A stretch of DNA of 64,000 nucleotides from Thiocystis violacea (GCF_016583565.1 NZ_NRRF01000015.1:1-64000); one strand, 5' to 3'; shown: positions 7,378-17,800, counted from the first letter of the stretch. Made by a program: numbers and translations. The notes: generated from the sequence alone by a model not told the origin.

Positions 7378-7624
7378 CTACGCATTGAGTACGCCAGCGA
7401 GTATTCTGGCGGCGGCCCGTCGTGCTGCTAAGCGCGACGGCGTGAGCTTGAACCAGTTCATCAACACGGCCTTGGCTGAGAAGGTGGCCGCGTTGGAGAC
7501 TGAGGAGGTGTTCACGCGCCGGGCCGCGCGGGCCGATCGAGCGCGCTTCCTGGATGTATTGGAACGCCTGGGTAGCGAACCGCCACGGGCAGGAGATGAA
7601 CTGGACATCGACTCATGCAGATAA
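7364..7624 (+). CDS. HicB/RHH-like antitoxin
   Basis: This 86-residue protein starts MGKSNYALSTPASILAAARR and continues KRDGVSLNQFINTALAEKV, the ribbon-helix-helix pattern (strand, helix, turn, helix) of HicB- and CopG-like antitoxins. An acidic, Arg-rich tail would bind the toxin. Start chosen at the ATG at 7364, which overlaps the last codons of the PIN frame; an upstream Met in the same frame lies inside toxin coding sequence. It normally represses its own operon and neutralises the PIN toxin. Because the toxin here is broken, this is an orphan antitoxin that could still protect against related toxins encoded elsewhere. Confidence 0.7.
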   Translation: MGKSNYALSTPASILAAARRAAKRDGVSLNQFINTALAEKVAALETEEVFTRRAARADRARFLDVLERLGSEPPRAGDELDIDSCR

Positions 7625-7648
7625 AGCAAGAACTAGCACAAGAACTAG

Positions 7649-7890
7649 TGTCAGGTCTTGAAATCAGGTATTTGCCCGCTTCCCCGCCCGTGCTCGCGAA
7701 AGCCAGTTGTCCGCGATCCTAGCGCTTAACCGGTGGATCTGAAAAACTTTCTGACATCGCGAGTCGGTCGGGCCAGGCCTTGGCCCGAGCGCCCGGCGTT
7801 GCATCGGTGGGTTTCACTGCGTACCTGACGGGCCGGTGGCTTTTTGAGCCAACTGTAAAGAAGCCTGACACCCTGGCGGTCCCCTGGAGC
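7649..7890 (+). repeat. Dispersed ~280-bp repeat, copy 2
   Basis: This copy begins GTGTCAGGTCTTGAAATCAG and ends near TGTAAAGAAGCCTGACACC (7854-7872), sharing ordered blocks with copy 1. With copy 1 it brackets the toxin-antitoxin remnant in direct orientation. The rest of the 7625-8050 gap (7891-8050) shows no gene on either strand. Confidence 0.55.
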
Positions 7891-8050
7891 GCTTGATGAC
7901 GGCGGACGTCGGCCTTGAACGGCGCCGTGCGGAGGCGACGCAGGCGCGAGCTGTCTTCTCAACTTTCATTATCCGATCATGGGGTTTCTATGGTTTTAGA
8001 CGCCCTAGCCTATGGCGCATCTGCCATGAAGGTAAGCACACCGAGTCGCG

Positions 8051-8959
8051 TCAGATCCCGGTCCGGTGTTGGGCGCGGAAACGGCGCATCTTTTCAGGGA
8101 GGATACGGAGCGTGGTCTCATAGCCGGCGCGGTGGAGTTCCAGTTTGGTCGCCGTCGTCAACCCGAATTCCAATGGCGTGACGCTCTTGGTGTCGATGAT
8201 GACGGTGGCGTTCCAGAAGGCGTCCTGGATGAACTCGCGCGAGAGGCTGGTCATGAAGGCCCGCATCAGCATTTGCAGATAGTCCGGGAGCGCGATCCAG
8301 CGCCGTTGTGCGGGTTGGCACCCGCTCGCAGTGGCGCGCAGCCGGAAGCAGCAGCTCGGTGTGCCATCCTGCGCCCAGTCACGTCGCAAGGCATCCTCTG
8401 ACAAGATGCTGCCGTCAACCATCAGGTGGGGGCCATGCTCCTTATAGGCGAACAGGAGCGGAATGCCCATGGAATAGCGGATCGCGCGCGAGACGCGCAT
8501 CTCCGGGCATTGCTCGCAATCAAAGACCACGGGGGCGCCGTTACGCACATCGGTGGCGACGACATGCAGGTCGAGGGACAGATCCTCGAAACGGGCGCCC
8601 TCAAGCTGTTGATCCATCCATCGCTCGAAGCCTTCGCCGGATGAGAGTCCGCCGTGGAAGAGGAGCTGGTAAAGGCTGAAATCGCGGAAGCGTCTGAAAT
8701 CGACGCCGAGCGCGAGTGCTTTCATGGACGCAGCCGACCAGCCGGCGGCGCGCAGCCCGGCGACGATGCTTCCGCCCGAGACGCCGACGATGTGATCGCC
8801 GACCGCGCCGAGTTCATCAAGTGCCTGGATGACCCCGACGTGTGCGGGTAAGCGTGTTCCACCTCCGGCGAGAATGGGGACAATCTTGCCGATGCCTGCG
8901 GATTTCGTCGCATGAGGCGACAGGGATGCGTCTGTCGGCAAAACTTGGGCGTCTGACAT
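8051..8959 (-). CDS. Patatin-like phospholipase
   Basis: This 302-residue protein has the patatin hydrolase core: oxyanion-hole segment LAGGGTRLPAHVGVIQAL, nucleophile elbow GVSGGS (catalytic Ser about residue 61), and the second dyad residue in MVDGSI (Asp about residue 180). Patatins hydrolyse acyl esters of phospholipids or other lipids; bacterial members include effector-like and housekeeping enzymes. The oxyanion segment here is GGGTR rather than the usual GGGxRG, a small departure. There is no signal peptide and no immunity-like or secretion-system neighbour. It is a single gene bordered by repeats on both sides. Confidence 0.85.
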   Translation of the reverse strand: MSDAQVLPTDASLSPHATKSAGIGKIVPILAGGGTRLPAHVGVIQALDELGAVGDHIVGVSGGSIVAGLRAAGWSAASMKALALGVDFRRFRDFSLYQLLFHGGLSSGEGFERWMDQQLEGARFEDLSLDLHVVATDVRNGAPVVFDCEQCPEMRVSRAIRYSMGIPLLFAYKEHGPHLMVDGSILSEDALRRDWAQDGTPSCCFRLRATASGCQPAQRRWIALPDYLQMLMRAFMTSLSREFIQDAFWNATVIIDTKSVTPLEFGLTTATKLELHRAGYETTLRILPEKMRRFRAQHRTGI

Positions 8960-9012
8960 GGGGCGGTAGTCATGAATTCTGGGTGAGTTAGGAAGTGCCC
9001 ATCAATTGCTTT

Positions 9013-9147
9013 GGCGTCGATCATCGTTTCGGCCAGTCGTCTTCCGTAGGGTGGACAAGCGCAGCGCAGTCCACCAACGCCGACGCGGGATTCGGTGGAC
9101 TTCGCGCTCGCTCGTCCACCCTACCGGCCCAACTGATGACCAAGGCC
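9013..9147 (-). repeat. ~130-bp palindromic repeat, copy R1
   Basis: The core at 9047-9126 is an imperfect inverted repeat: TAGGGTGGACAAGCGCAGCG ... CGCTCGTCCACCCTA. Outer blocks GGCGTCGATCATC and AACTGATGACCAAGGCC extend it. Copy R2 at 14427 is the same unit in the opposite orientation, including both outer blocks; R3 at 18707 lacks the far outer block. It carries no reading frame. It fills most of the 8960-9366 gap. Confidence 0.75.
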
Positions 9148-9189
9148 ATTGCTTTTCGATGCGCGCGATGCCGCCCGAAATCCCCCTAG

Positions 9190-9210
9190 CCCCCCTTTGC
9201 GAAAGGGGGG
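9190..9210. repeat. GC-clamped hairpin
   Basis: CCCCCCTTT (9190-9198) and AAAGGGGGG (9202-9210) form a perfect hairpin with a 3-base loop. It is a common intergenic palindrome type; no T-run follows, so a terminator role is uncertain. Confidence 0.5.
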
Positions 9211-9366
9211 ATTCTTGTTGGACGCGTTCTTTATGAGTCGAAGGGAGGTGGTACGTGCTCCATGGCGTTTGGCCGGCCTCCAGGGGCACCCGGCCGCTTC
9301 GGGACGGTCGTGTCGCCGATTATCCGCGGGGAGCGATCGGTTCGCTCCCATCGCCGGCCCTGGCCA

Positions 9367-9663
9367 TCACAATAACTTCACCATGGCGGCAATCGCCGCG
9401 ACCTGAGCGAGCATGATCGGCAATAGCCAGCGCAGCAGGTGGGATTTGATGCGTTCGATCTGGGTCGAAAGATCCGCGCGTACTTGCTCGATCTCTTTCT
9501 GTAGCCGTAATTCGGCCTCGCGCACATGACCCTGGGTCGCCAGGTTGGAGAGATTCGGATAACGCTCTTCGAGTTGCTCGAAGGCTTCCGCAATGACTTT
9601 GGCTCTGGCCCGCTCATCCGGGGCCGTGGCCAAGGCTTCATAGAGGGCGACAGATGATGACAT
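9367..9663 (-). CDS. Small coiled-coil membrane protein (DUF1640-like)
   Basis: This 98-residue protein has a helical N-terminal part (ALATAPDERARAKVIAEAFEQL), then a charged coiled coil at about residues 45-75 (REAELRLQKEIEQVRADLS). It ends in one C-terminal membrane segment (LLRWLLPIMLAQVAAIAAMV). This is the layout of the DUF1640/CCDC90-like proteins that are common in Gammaproteobacteria and often occur near toxin-antitoxin or mobile DNA. Function unknown. On its 3' side, bases 9341-9362 can form a GGGAGCGA/TCGCTCCC hairpin without a T-run. Confidence 0.6.
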   Translation of the reverse strand: MSSSVALYEALATAPDERARAKVIAEAFEQLEERYPNLSNLATQGHVREAELRLQKEIEQVRADLSTQIERIKSHLLRWLLPIMLAQVAAIAAMVKLL

Positions 9664-9811
9664 GAGGGCATCCTTTATGATGCATGGTTGACGTCAGTTT
9701 AGCGTGAAACCGAGCCACAGCCAGCGTTGGTTGCGCTCGGGCCCTAGAGCGCGGACTTTGCCCATCCTGCAGATCCGGGTCTACTTGGGTCAGGTCATTT
9801 CCGGAAATCGC

Positions 9812-12800
9812 CTAGCGCCCTTCGATAGCCTGATCCATCACCTGATAAGCCCGTTCCAGCTCCAAGAGACGGGGACTCTGCGGATCCAGCGCCCGTGCCC
9901 GCGCGAGATACCTCCTGGTTCGGTCCATGTACCCAGAATCCCATCCTATTTTGTGCACATAGAGCAGCAGGGCCTGAGCCGTTGCGAGACTGAAGAGCAG
10001 TGCCCCGATGTTCTGATCCGAGAGATGCTGGAATCCACGAATGGCCTTTTCCAGCTCGCCGCGCTCAAGGGCGTTGAGTGCATCCCTATACGCTGCCCGT
10101 TGCGCCGCGTCAGCGATGGCGTCTTCAGAGACGGTGTCGCGGACGGGTTGACCGCGGAAGCGTGCGAGCCACTTCTGGAGGGAGTTCGGCGCTCGATCAA
10201 CGAGAAGGGGTAGATATTGCAGCTTCTGAACCGGTGTCAGCGGTGGACGAGTCACCGCTAAGTAAGTGGCCGGTATCAAGAACAGCGTAAGAAGCGTTGA
10301 AAACGTCAGCCCCCAGACGATCGAGGTGGCTACAGGTCCCCACATCAACGACTCGCCCGCCAAGCCGGTCGCAAGAGAGAACAGACCTGCAATGGTTGTC
10401 ACGGATGTGATGAGAATCGGAACGACGCGCCGTCGGGCTGCCGATACAATGGAGCGAGAAACGCTGAGCCCATTCTTGTTGTATCTGTTTGCCGTGCTAA
10501 TTAGGACAATGGCGTCGTTGGCCGATATGCCAGCAAGTGCAACAATACCGTAGAGCGTGTAGAGGCTCAGAGGATTTCCGCTGACGATGAGACCCATGAC
10601 AACACCGATGAACGCCATGGGTACGGCAGAGAGCACAAGGAAGGGCTGCTGATAGCTCACAAACTGAGTGCCAAGAATCAAATAGATCAATCCTAAGCCG
10701 ACAACAAAGAGTCCTAGGATCGCACCCAGGCTCTCTTGAATGTCATCATTCTGGCCGGAGAGATCGAGGTCAATCCCTGGGAAGCGCGCCGCGTTCTTCG
10801 CCCAGAATGCCTCGATCGCCTTGGTTGCGGTGATCGTATCGGTTGTCGCGCTGTCAATGTCGGCCTCGATCGTGATCGCACGTCGAAAATCGAAATGTCG
10901 GATGTTACTAATGGTGTGCCCCGATTCTGAGTCCACGAGATTCCCAAGCGCAATCTCGGTTCCGTCAGGAAGTCCCACGGGATAATCTAAGAACGACTGC
11001 GTATCCAGCATTGCACGGGGCTGAGTGCGCACGCGAACCACTAAGCGCTCCCCCTGATTTTGCATGCTGGCAACAACCTCACCATCGGCATAGAGGCGCA
11101 CAATTCGCACGACGTCAGCGGGACTCAGGCCGGCCCGAACAATGGCGTCAGGATTAAGATGCAGCTTCAACTCCATGCGCCCGAGCGTATCGTCGTCGGC
11201 GATATCGATCACCCCGGCTGTTGTGGTCAAGAAGCCTTTCAACGCGCGCGCAGCGGCTCGAATCGCCGTGATGTCATTGCCGCGCACCTTCACGCTGATC
11301 GGCTTCTGCGTTGGTGGGCCAAGTTTGCGAGTCAGGAAAACGATTTCGAGCGGTCCGGCAATCCCCTGAAGGGCGTCTCGGAGTTCGTCGATGATCACAT
11401 TGACATCCCGACGGTCCGGTCCTGCGGGCTTGAGGCTAACAAAGACCTGTCCCTTTTCTTCGCCATAGAGCGGCTCTTGTGCCGTAACGCGCTGGCCTGC
11501 ATACCGAATAATGGCCTCTGCCTCATCGAGGTGGAGATGGGCGCGCACACGGGCCTCGATCTCGCCAAGCACCTCGAGCGTCTTCTCCGCTTTAGTTCCG
11601 GGTGGCATTTCCACGCCGACGTAGAAGAGTCGGTAGAGGTCAGTCGCAAAATAATCCACGCGCACTGCGCCGGAAACCACCACAAGAACAGCACCGGCGA
11701 GCAGTGCGACGCCAACCCCGAAGGCCGTTCGCCTCCAGCGAAGCACCTTCACCAAGAGCCGGGCGTAATACCTGCGAAACACGTGGATCCAGCGAGTTCT
11801 GACCCCTTGAAGGCGCCCCGGCCCACGCGGATTGACTCGGGCCTTGATCATGTGACTAGGCAGGATCCAAAAGGCCTCAACAAGACTGATCAGAAGCGCG
11901 AGTGTGACCACCGCCGGCACGTACTTCATGTAGTCCCCAAGGACACCTGGAATGAGCATCAGCGGTAAGAAAGCGGCAATCGTGGTGAGCACCGCCGCGA
12001 CGACTGGCACAGCGACTTCTCGCAGTCCAGCCATGGCGGCCTCGACCGCCTCGTATCCCTCAAGCAACTTCTGATAGATGGCCTCGACTACAACGACCGC
12101 ATCATCGACCAACATTCCCAAGCTGATGACGATCGCAAGTAGCGTTGTTGAGTTGAGCGTCTGACCAAAAAGCGCGAGGGAGAGGAAAACGCCAGCGAGC
12201 GCGAATGGGATGCCCAAGCTCGTGAGAATCGCGACCCTGAATCCTAGAAAGACACCAACGGAAATGACGACCAGAATGAGGCCGACGAGTGCGTTGTTCT
12301 CCATCACTTCGATGGCGTGTCGTGTCTGTAACGTCTGATCCTCAATCAACGTCAAACGAATGCCCTGAGTCGCTAGAACAGGGTTTTGCTCGGTCATGTA
12401 GGCTCGAATGTCACTCAGTAGTTTGAGATTGTTGGTCGAATCGGACTTGAAGATTGACAGCATGACGGCGGGCTGTCCCTCGAAACGCACGATTTCCTCC
12501 GCCTCTTGGCGGCTTCTGACAATATCAGTGACAGAGCGGAGGGGCAGCTCGCCAATCGCGGTCACGACCGGAATACCCTCTAAATACTGTGGGTCTTCGC
12601 TCGTCCCCTCCAGTCGAACGAACCACTTCTGATTGCCAACTTGAACGCTGCCCGCCGCGAGGTTGCGAAAGTAGGCATTGACAGTCTCAGCCAGCGCGAC
12701 GGGGGAGAGCCCCAAGCCGACGAGACGCTCGGGAGAGAAGTCGACATGCAGCTCGGGATCGTATTCGCCGATGGTGTCGACCCGGTCGACACCTGAAATA

Positions 12801-13297
12801 CGTTGAATATCCTTGCGAACATTGACAGCAGTTCGGCGCAAGACCTCATCGTCAGCAAGCCCAATGACAGAGAGCGTTGCAGTCGGAAAAAGATTCGCGC
12901 TGCTAAACTCGATGATTTCTGGCTCAGTCGCCTCCTGCGGCATTTCTCGTTGCTGAGTCTGCACTTCACGTCGGAGATCATCCATGCGTTTCGCAAAGAT
13001 CTCCGGCGAGATGTCCATGAAGCGAAGCATGATGATCGAAACACCTTGGCGGCTCGTGCTGTTGACGAACTTGATGTCATCGACCTTTTGGATCCCGTCT
13101 TCCAACAGATCCGTAATCCGCTGTTCCACGTCTTCCGCTGACGCGCCGGCCCAGGTGGTCGTGATCGCTACCCAGTTGAAATTGACGCTTGGATCTTGCT
13201 CTCGCGGAAGGTTCAGGTATGCGATGGACCCGAGCACGAGCACCAGCCCGAACGTCAGGTTCGTCAAGACATGGTTTCGTATCAGCTTCTTGAACAT
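9812..13297 (-). CDS. RND efflux pump inner-membrane permease with C-terminal helical-repeat extension
   Basis: This is an AcrB/MexB-like proton-driven transporter of 1161 residues. It shows the first membrane helix near residues 10-30, periplasmic porter sequences (TTTWAGASAEDVEQRI), the TM4 proton-relay motif GMLVDDAVVVVEAI, and a second repeat with GIVALAGISANDAIVLI. The pump part ends near residue 1030. The remaining ~130 residues are cytoplasmic and TPR-like (ALNALERGELEKAIRGFQHL; RYLARARALDPQSPRLLELE), which normal RND permeases lack. It is co-directional with the adaptor gene (14-bp gap), which lies upstream. No TolC-like channel gene is present, so an outer-membrane partner must come from elsewhere. 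Substrate unknown. Confidence 0.9.
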   Translation of the reverse strand: MFKKLIRNHVLTNLTFGLVLVLGSIAYLNLPREQDPSVNFNWVAITTTWAGASAEDVEQRITDLLEDGIQKVDDIKFVNSTSRQGVSIIMLRFMDISPEIFAKRMDDLRREVQTQQREMPQEATEPEIIEFSSANLFPTATLSVIGLADDEVLRRTAVNVRKDIQRISGVDRVDTIGEYDPELHVDFSPERLVGLGLSPVALAETVNAYFRNLAAGSVQVGNQKWFVRLEGTSEDPQYLEGIPVVTAIGELPLRSVTDIVRSRQEAEEIVRFEGQPAVMLSIFKSDSTNNLKLLSDIRAYMTEQNPVLATQGIRLTLIEDQTLQTRHAIEVMENNALVGLILVVISVGVFLGFRVAILTSLGIPFALAGVFLSLALFGQTLNSTTLLAIVISLGMLVDDAVVVVEAIYQKLLEGYEAVEAAMAGLREVAVPVVAAVLTTIAAFLPLMLIPGVLGDYMKYVPAVVTLALLISLVEAFWILPSHMIKARVNPRGPGRLQGVRTRWIHVFRRYYARLLVKVLRWRRTAFGVGVALLAGAVLVVVSGAVRVDYFATDLYRLFYVGVEMPPGTKAEKTLEVLGEIEARVRAHLHLDEAEAIIRYAGQRVTAQEPLYGEEKGQVFVSLKPAGPDRRDVNVIIDELRDALQGIAGPLEIVFLTRKLGPPTQKPISVKVRGNDITAIRAAARALKGFLTTTAGVIDIADDDTLGRMELKLHLNPDAIVRAGLSPADVVRIVRLYADGEVVASMQNQGERLVVRVRTQPRAMLDTQSFLDYPVGLPDGTEIALGNLVDSESGHTISNIRHFDFRRAITIEADIDSATTDTITATKAIEAFWAKNAARFPGIDLDLSGQNDDIQESLGAILGLFVVGLGLIYLILGTQFVSYQQPFLVLSAVPMAFIGVVMGLIVSGNPLSLYTLYGIVALAGISANDAIVLISTANRYNKNGLSVSRSIVSAARRRVVPILITSVTTIAGLFSLATGLAGESLMWGPVATSIVWGLTFSTLLTLFLIPATYLAVTRPPLTPVQKLQYLPLLVDRAPNSLQKWLARFRGQPVRDTVSEDAIADAAQRAAYRDALNALERGELEKAIRGFQHLSDQNIGALLFSLATAQALLLYVHKIGWDSGYMDRTRRYLARARALDPQSPRLLELERAYQVMDQAIEGR

Positions 13298-13311
13298 CGA
13301 TCGACCTGCCT

Positions 13312-14352
13312 TCAGGGAAGACGCACGGCATCGCCATCGCGAAGCTGGTAGCGACCATCCACGATGACCTTCGTCTCTGGGGGCAAGTCCACCGCTGCGG
13401 GATGCCCCATGCGCGCATCTGGCAGAGCAATAAATTTGGCCTTGTCTTCGTCAACCACAAAGAGGCCCAATGTTGTGCCGCGCTGGACGATCAAATCCGC
13501 AGGCACCTCGCCTCGACCGAGAATCCAACGCAGTCGGCCCGTTTCGCCAGCCAAAGCACTCCGGTTCTCTGCAAACGCGAGACGAACCTCGTACGTGCGC
13601 AAACGTGTCTCCATGAGCGGTAATACCGTCCTCAACTTCACCGGATAGCGGGCATTGCGGCTCACGAAGTCAATTGACTGCGCACTTTTCAGGCTGTCCA
13701 GATCTTGCTCTTGAACTTTGGCGCTGATCTCGATGTTTTGGTCGTCAAGCAAACGCAGGATGGGAGTGCCCGGCACCACGTAGTCACCGACACTCGCGAT
13801 CCGCTCCACGATCACCGCGTCGATGGGGCTTTGGATCTCGCACTTGCCCGCGTCATAGGCAGCCGCTTGAAGGTCGGCACTCAGTCGATCGACATCGGCC
13901 TTCAGCGTACGCGCCTCGGCTTCCCGCCTGTCGTTTTCCTCCTGTGAAATGCTGCGCTTCTGAGATAGCTGCCGCGCGTTTTCGAACTGACGCTGAGCGA
14001 AGGCGTAGCTGGACCGTCCAGCTTCCAGGGCTGCCTGCATTCGGGAAACCTTGATTCGATAAGGCTCGCACTCCACGCGTGCGACGACTTGCCCTCGCTT
14101 TACGCGGTCTCCAACCCTTGCCTCAATGGCCGCAATGACTCCCGCGATCTCCGCGTCGAGATGCGTGTCGTTAAGCGTCACCGCGACAGCTGGCGCATCG
14201 CGCTCTGGGTAGACTTGGATGCTACTCAGCGTGGCCAAACTGATCGGAACTGGTCCGCCACCAGCGTCCTGCGCCAAAACAGGGAGGGCAACGGCGCCCG
14301 AAAGCAGGATCGTCACCAAGCGCCATCGTTTGCTCATCATCATCATTGACAT
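13312..14352 (-). CDS. RND efflux periplasmic adaptor (HlyD/MFP family)
   Basis: This 346-residue protein has a signal peptide (MSKRWRLVTILLSGAVALPVLA), then a lipoyl/barrel-sandwich half-motif (DAEIAGVIAAIEARVGDRVKR), a helical hairpin (QMQAALEAGRSSYAFAQRQ-type heptads, about residues 110-180) and the matching second half (IQSPIDAVIVERIASVGDYV). Beta-barrel and membrane-proximal domains follow. It links the permease at 9812-13297 to an outer-membrane channel. Four consecutive Met codons near the start (MSMMMMSK) make the precise initiation site ambiguous; the first is used here. It is the first gene of the two-gene pump operon and diverges from prsT, 500 bases away. Confidence 0.88.
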   Translation of the reverse strand: MSMMMMSKRWRLVTILLSGAVALPVLAQDAGGGPVPISLATLSSIQVYPERDAPAVAVTLNDTHLDAEIAGVIAAIEARVGDRVKRGQVVARVECEPYRIKVSRMQAALEAGRSSYAFAQRQFENARQLSQKRSISQEENDRREAEARTLKADVDRLSADLQAAAYDAGKCEIQSPIDAVIVERIASVGDYVVPGTPILRLLDDQNIEISAKVQEQDLDSLKSAQSIDFVSRNARYPVKLRTVLPLMETRLRTYEVRLAFAENRSALAGETGRLRWILGRGEVPADLIVQRGTTLGLFVVDEDKAKFIALPDARMGHPAAVDLPPETKVIVDGRYQLRDGDAVRLP

Positions 14353-14426
14353 CCCCGAAGCGAACCTTCGCTGCTACTGCCACATGCTCGTACTCACCCA
14401 TGGGTGATCGAGGCAAAACGATTGCC

Positions 14427-14561
14427 GGCCTTGGTCATCAGCTGGACCGGTAGGGTGGACGAGCGAGAGCGAAGTCCACCGAATCCCGCGCCGTTGTTGG
14501 TGGACTGCGCTGCGATTGTCCACCCTACCGAAGACGACTGGCCCGAAGGATGATCGACGCC
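14427..14561 (+). repeat. ~130-bp palindromic repeat, copy R2
   Basis: TAGGGTGGACGAGCGAGAGC ... TGCGATTGTCCACCCTACC with outer blocks GGCCTTGGTCATCAGCTGG and GATGATCGACGCC. It is inverted relative to R1 (9013-9147) and direct relative to R3 (18707-18805), so R1/R2 bracket the RND operon and R2/R3 bracket prsT. Confidence 0.75.
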
Positions 14562-14850
14562 CGATTGCCAGAATTAACTTTCACGGCCTCCGCCGGCCAG
14601 CCAGAAGCGCGCGAGTCGACGATGCTGTCGCCGTAGGTGTACACGATGTGGCGGCTGACTGTGCCCAGCGCATCGAGTGGCTGGACGTCTGTCGGAGTGA
14701 TCGCTTAGGGACATCGTGCGTCAATTGTGTCGCTCTGCTGCCTAGGGCATCATAGCTGAGGTTGCCTCGTAACGGGTTTCGCCAAGTCAAGGTTGTCGAT
14801 GTGGCCGATCGTCACGATCGAACGTTCCTGCCATAAGGAGATGTGATCCG
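14562..14850. other. Upstream region of prsT
   Basis: I see no sigma-54 -24/-12 pair here. A minus-strand frame through about 14560-14740 (containing RHIVYTYGDSIVDSRA) looks protein-like but is short and not identifiable; it may be a gene remnant. AAGGAG at about 14836 is the ribosome-binding site for prsT. Confidence 0.35.
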
Positions 14851-17800
14851 ATGCAAGCTTCGAACGCGGTTTCTTCTCGCTTTTGCGTGGCCGCAATGCT
14901 GATTGCTGCGCTGATCGGCGGCTGCGGTCAGTCACTCACCCCCGAGGAGTATTTGTCACGCGGCGAAGCAGCCTTGGCGCGTGGCGAACTGCGCGCGGCT
15001 GTGATCGCGTTCAAGAACGTTTTGCAGGAGCAGCCAGGCAACGCAGAGGCGCGTGCCCTGCTGGGGCAGGCCTCGCTTGGGCTCGGTGATCCAGTGGTCG
15101 CCGAGCAGGATCTGGAGCGCGCCCGCGAAATGGGCGCGGATGATGCGCGCATTCAGCCTTGGTTGGCGAGGTCTTGGCTCCAGCAGGGCAAGTACGATCA
15201 AGTGGTTGCTCTGAAGGTTTCGGGCGAGGTGTCCGCTGAGCGTCGCGCCGCACTCTTGGCCGTCAAGAGCGAGGCGCGTCTCGCTCAGCGGGACCTGCCG
15301 GGCGCTGAACGGGAAGCGGATGCGGCTTTGCGCGCGGATCCGAATGCCGTCCCCGCCTTGCAAGCCATGGCGCGCCTGAAGGCAGTCCGAGGCGAACTCG
15401 ACGCGGCGATCATGCTCGTTAAGCAGGCGTTGGAGCGCGACGTGTCCAATGCCGAAGCGGAGAATCTGCTCGGCGAGATCGAGCGCTCCGCCGGTCGTCT
15501 CGATGAGGCGGAAGCCGCCTATACGCGGGCGATGCAGGATCCGGTGCAGGGACCGAGGAGCCAGTTGAACCGTGCCACATTGCGGATTCAGGCCAATCGA
15601 CTCGATGAGGCGCAGAGCGACATTGATGCGTTGAAGAAGCGCGTTAAGGACAACCTCTTGGTTGACTATGCCGAGGCGCAGCTCCTCTATGCTCGCAAAG
15701 ACTACGCCAAGGCGATCGAACGTCTGGACGTCTTGCTTGGGGCCAATCCCAGGTACATCCCTGCCGTGCGCCTGGCTGGCGCAACGCGTCTCGCGCTGAG
15801 GGAGCCGGCCGTCGCGCGTATTCATTTGCAGCGCGCGGTCTCGGCCTTGCCGGACGACGTCGAGGCGCGCCGCATGCTGATCATGGCCTTGCTCCAGGTG
15901 GGCGAGGCGGCCGAGGCGGAGCGTTTGGCCAGGGAGCGCATCGAATCGGCCCCCGAAGATACGGCAACGACGGATCTGTTGGCGAGCGCACTGATGATGC
16001 AGGGCAAGCGCGACGAGGGCGTGTCTTTTCTGCGCCGCGTCAGCGCCGTTCAGTCCGATTCGGCGGCGGCCAACGTGCGTCTTGGGACGGCTCTACTGGG
16101 GCAGGGTGACGTTGAGGAAGGATTGAAGACCCTGCGGGAGGCGCTCAAGCAGGATCCGGAGCTGCGAGGCGCGGCCGAGCAATTGGTGTTTGGCTATGTC
16201 AGCAGCGGCGATCTTGATCAGGCGTTGAAGGCCGCGCGCGAATATGCCGACCGCGATCCTGGCTCAGCGCGCGCCCAGGCGCTATTGGGCGCAGTCTATC
16301 TGCAGCGCGAGCAGGTCGCGGAGGCGTCACAGGCATTCGAAAAGGCGCTGGAGTTGGAGCCCGGCAATCTTGCCGCCAGTACGGGTTTGGCGACATTGGC
16401 ACTGCGAAAGGATGATTTGACGGCGGCACGTGGCTATTTCGCCAAGAGCCTGGAGGCCCATCCCGAGGATGATCGTCTGCGTCTGCTGCTGGCTAGGCTG
16501 GCCATGGCGCAGAAGGATACGGCTGCGGCCAAGGGTTATCTCGACGAAGCCGTTGAGCGCAATCCCGACGCCTTGCTGCCACGGCTCTATCTCGCGGCCT
16601 ACTATCAACGGATCGGCGATTCCGCTGAGTCTCTGAACCTGCTTTCCGAAACGCGTCGCGATTTCCCGAACAATCCCGCGTTGCTGGGTCTGACAGCCGA
16701 TGCGCAGTTGACGCTCCGCCAATTCGATGCGGCCAAGTCGACGTTGGAAGACCTACTGATCGATGCCCCGAACGATCCGCGAGTGCGGGTTGCCTTGGCG
16801 AGTGCCTATGCGAGCCTGGGTGAGTCCGCCTCGGCCAAAGTCGAACTCAAGAAGGCGCTCGAGCTGGATGCGAACCTGATCCCAGCGGTCAATCTGCAGG
16901 CGCGTCTGGCCATCGCCGAGAAGGATCTGGACGGGGCCGAGCAGGCGTTGGGCGAGCTAACCCGCTTGCTGGGACCCAACCATGCGGATGTCTTGCTGAT
17001 CGAGGGGCAGCTGGCTCAGATCAAAGGGGATCTGTCGGCGGCAAACGGGACATTCCAGCGCTTGCTCGCATCGGGGGGCGATGCACTGGATCTGGACTCG
17101 GATCCGGGTCTGCGCAATGCCGCCGAGCAACTGGTTTTGGGCTATGTGCGCAGTGGTGATCCAGAGGGTGCCCTGAAGGCGGCCTTGGAGCTGCGCGAGC
17201 GCCAGCCCGAGTCGGCTCGCGTCCATGACCTCGTGGGCGCGCTCTATTTGCGAGCCAAACAACTCGATTCGGCCGCCCAGTCGTTCCAGCGTGCGCTGGA
17301 GTTGGAGCCGGGCGATGTCGCGGCGATCGGAGGTTTGGCGGCCATCGCCATCGATGGAAACGAGCTTGATCGGGCTGAACAGTTATATGAGGAGGGTCTC
17401 AAGAAGCATCCGAACGATATCGCTTTGTTCACTGGCTTGGCGCGGGTGGCCTTGCTGAGGAACGATGGCGTGGCGGCGGAAAGGTATCTCGTCCGGTCGG
17501 AGCAGGCCAACCCGCGTGCCCTTGAGCCTAGGCTCTTCCTCGCCGCGTTCCATCTGCGTCAAGGCAATCCGGCGCGTGCCCTGGATGTGCTCACAGAGGC
17601 AAGCCAGCTGTCTCCAGACGCTGTTCAGCTGTTGGCCTTGCGTGCCGAGGCGGAACTGAGCTTGCGCCGCTTCGAGGCGGCGCGCGACACGCTGATCAGG
17701 TTGGATCGAGTCAGACCCGACCAGCCGCGTGTCTTGATCGCCCTCGCAAGAGCGGATGCCGCACTTGGACGTCTGGACGACGCCGAGCAGTCGCTGAGGC

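Noticed and set aside
7854-7870. TGTAAAGAAGCCTGACA as another PrsR site
   Set aside because: It lies within a dispersed repeat and no sigma-54 promoter or PEP-CTERM gene is near.
14560-14745. Minus-strand frame with RHIVYTYGDSIVDSRA as a gene
   Set aside because: Too short, no start or family match, and runs into repeat R2; kept only as a possible remnant.
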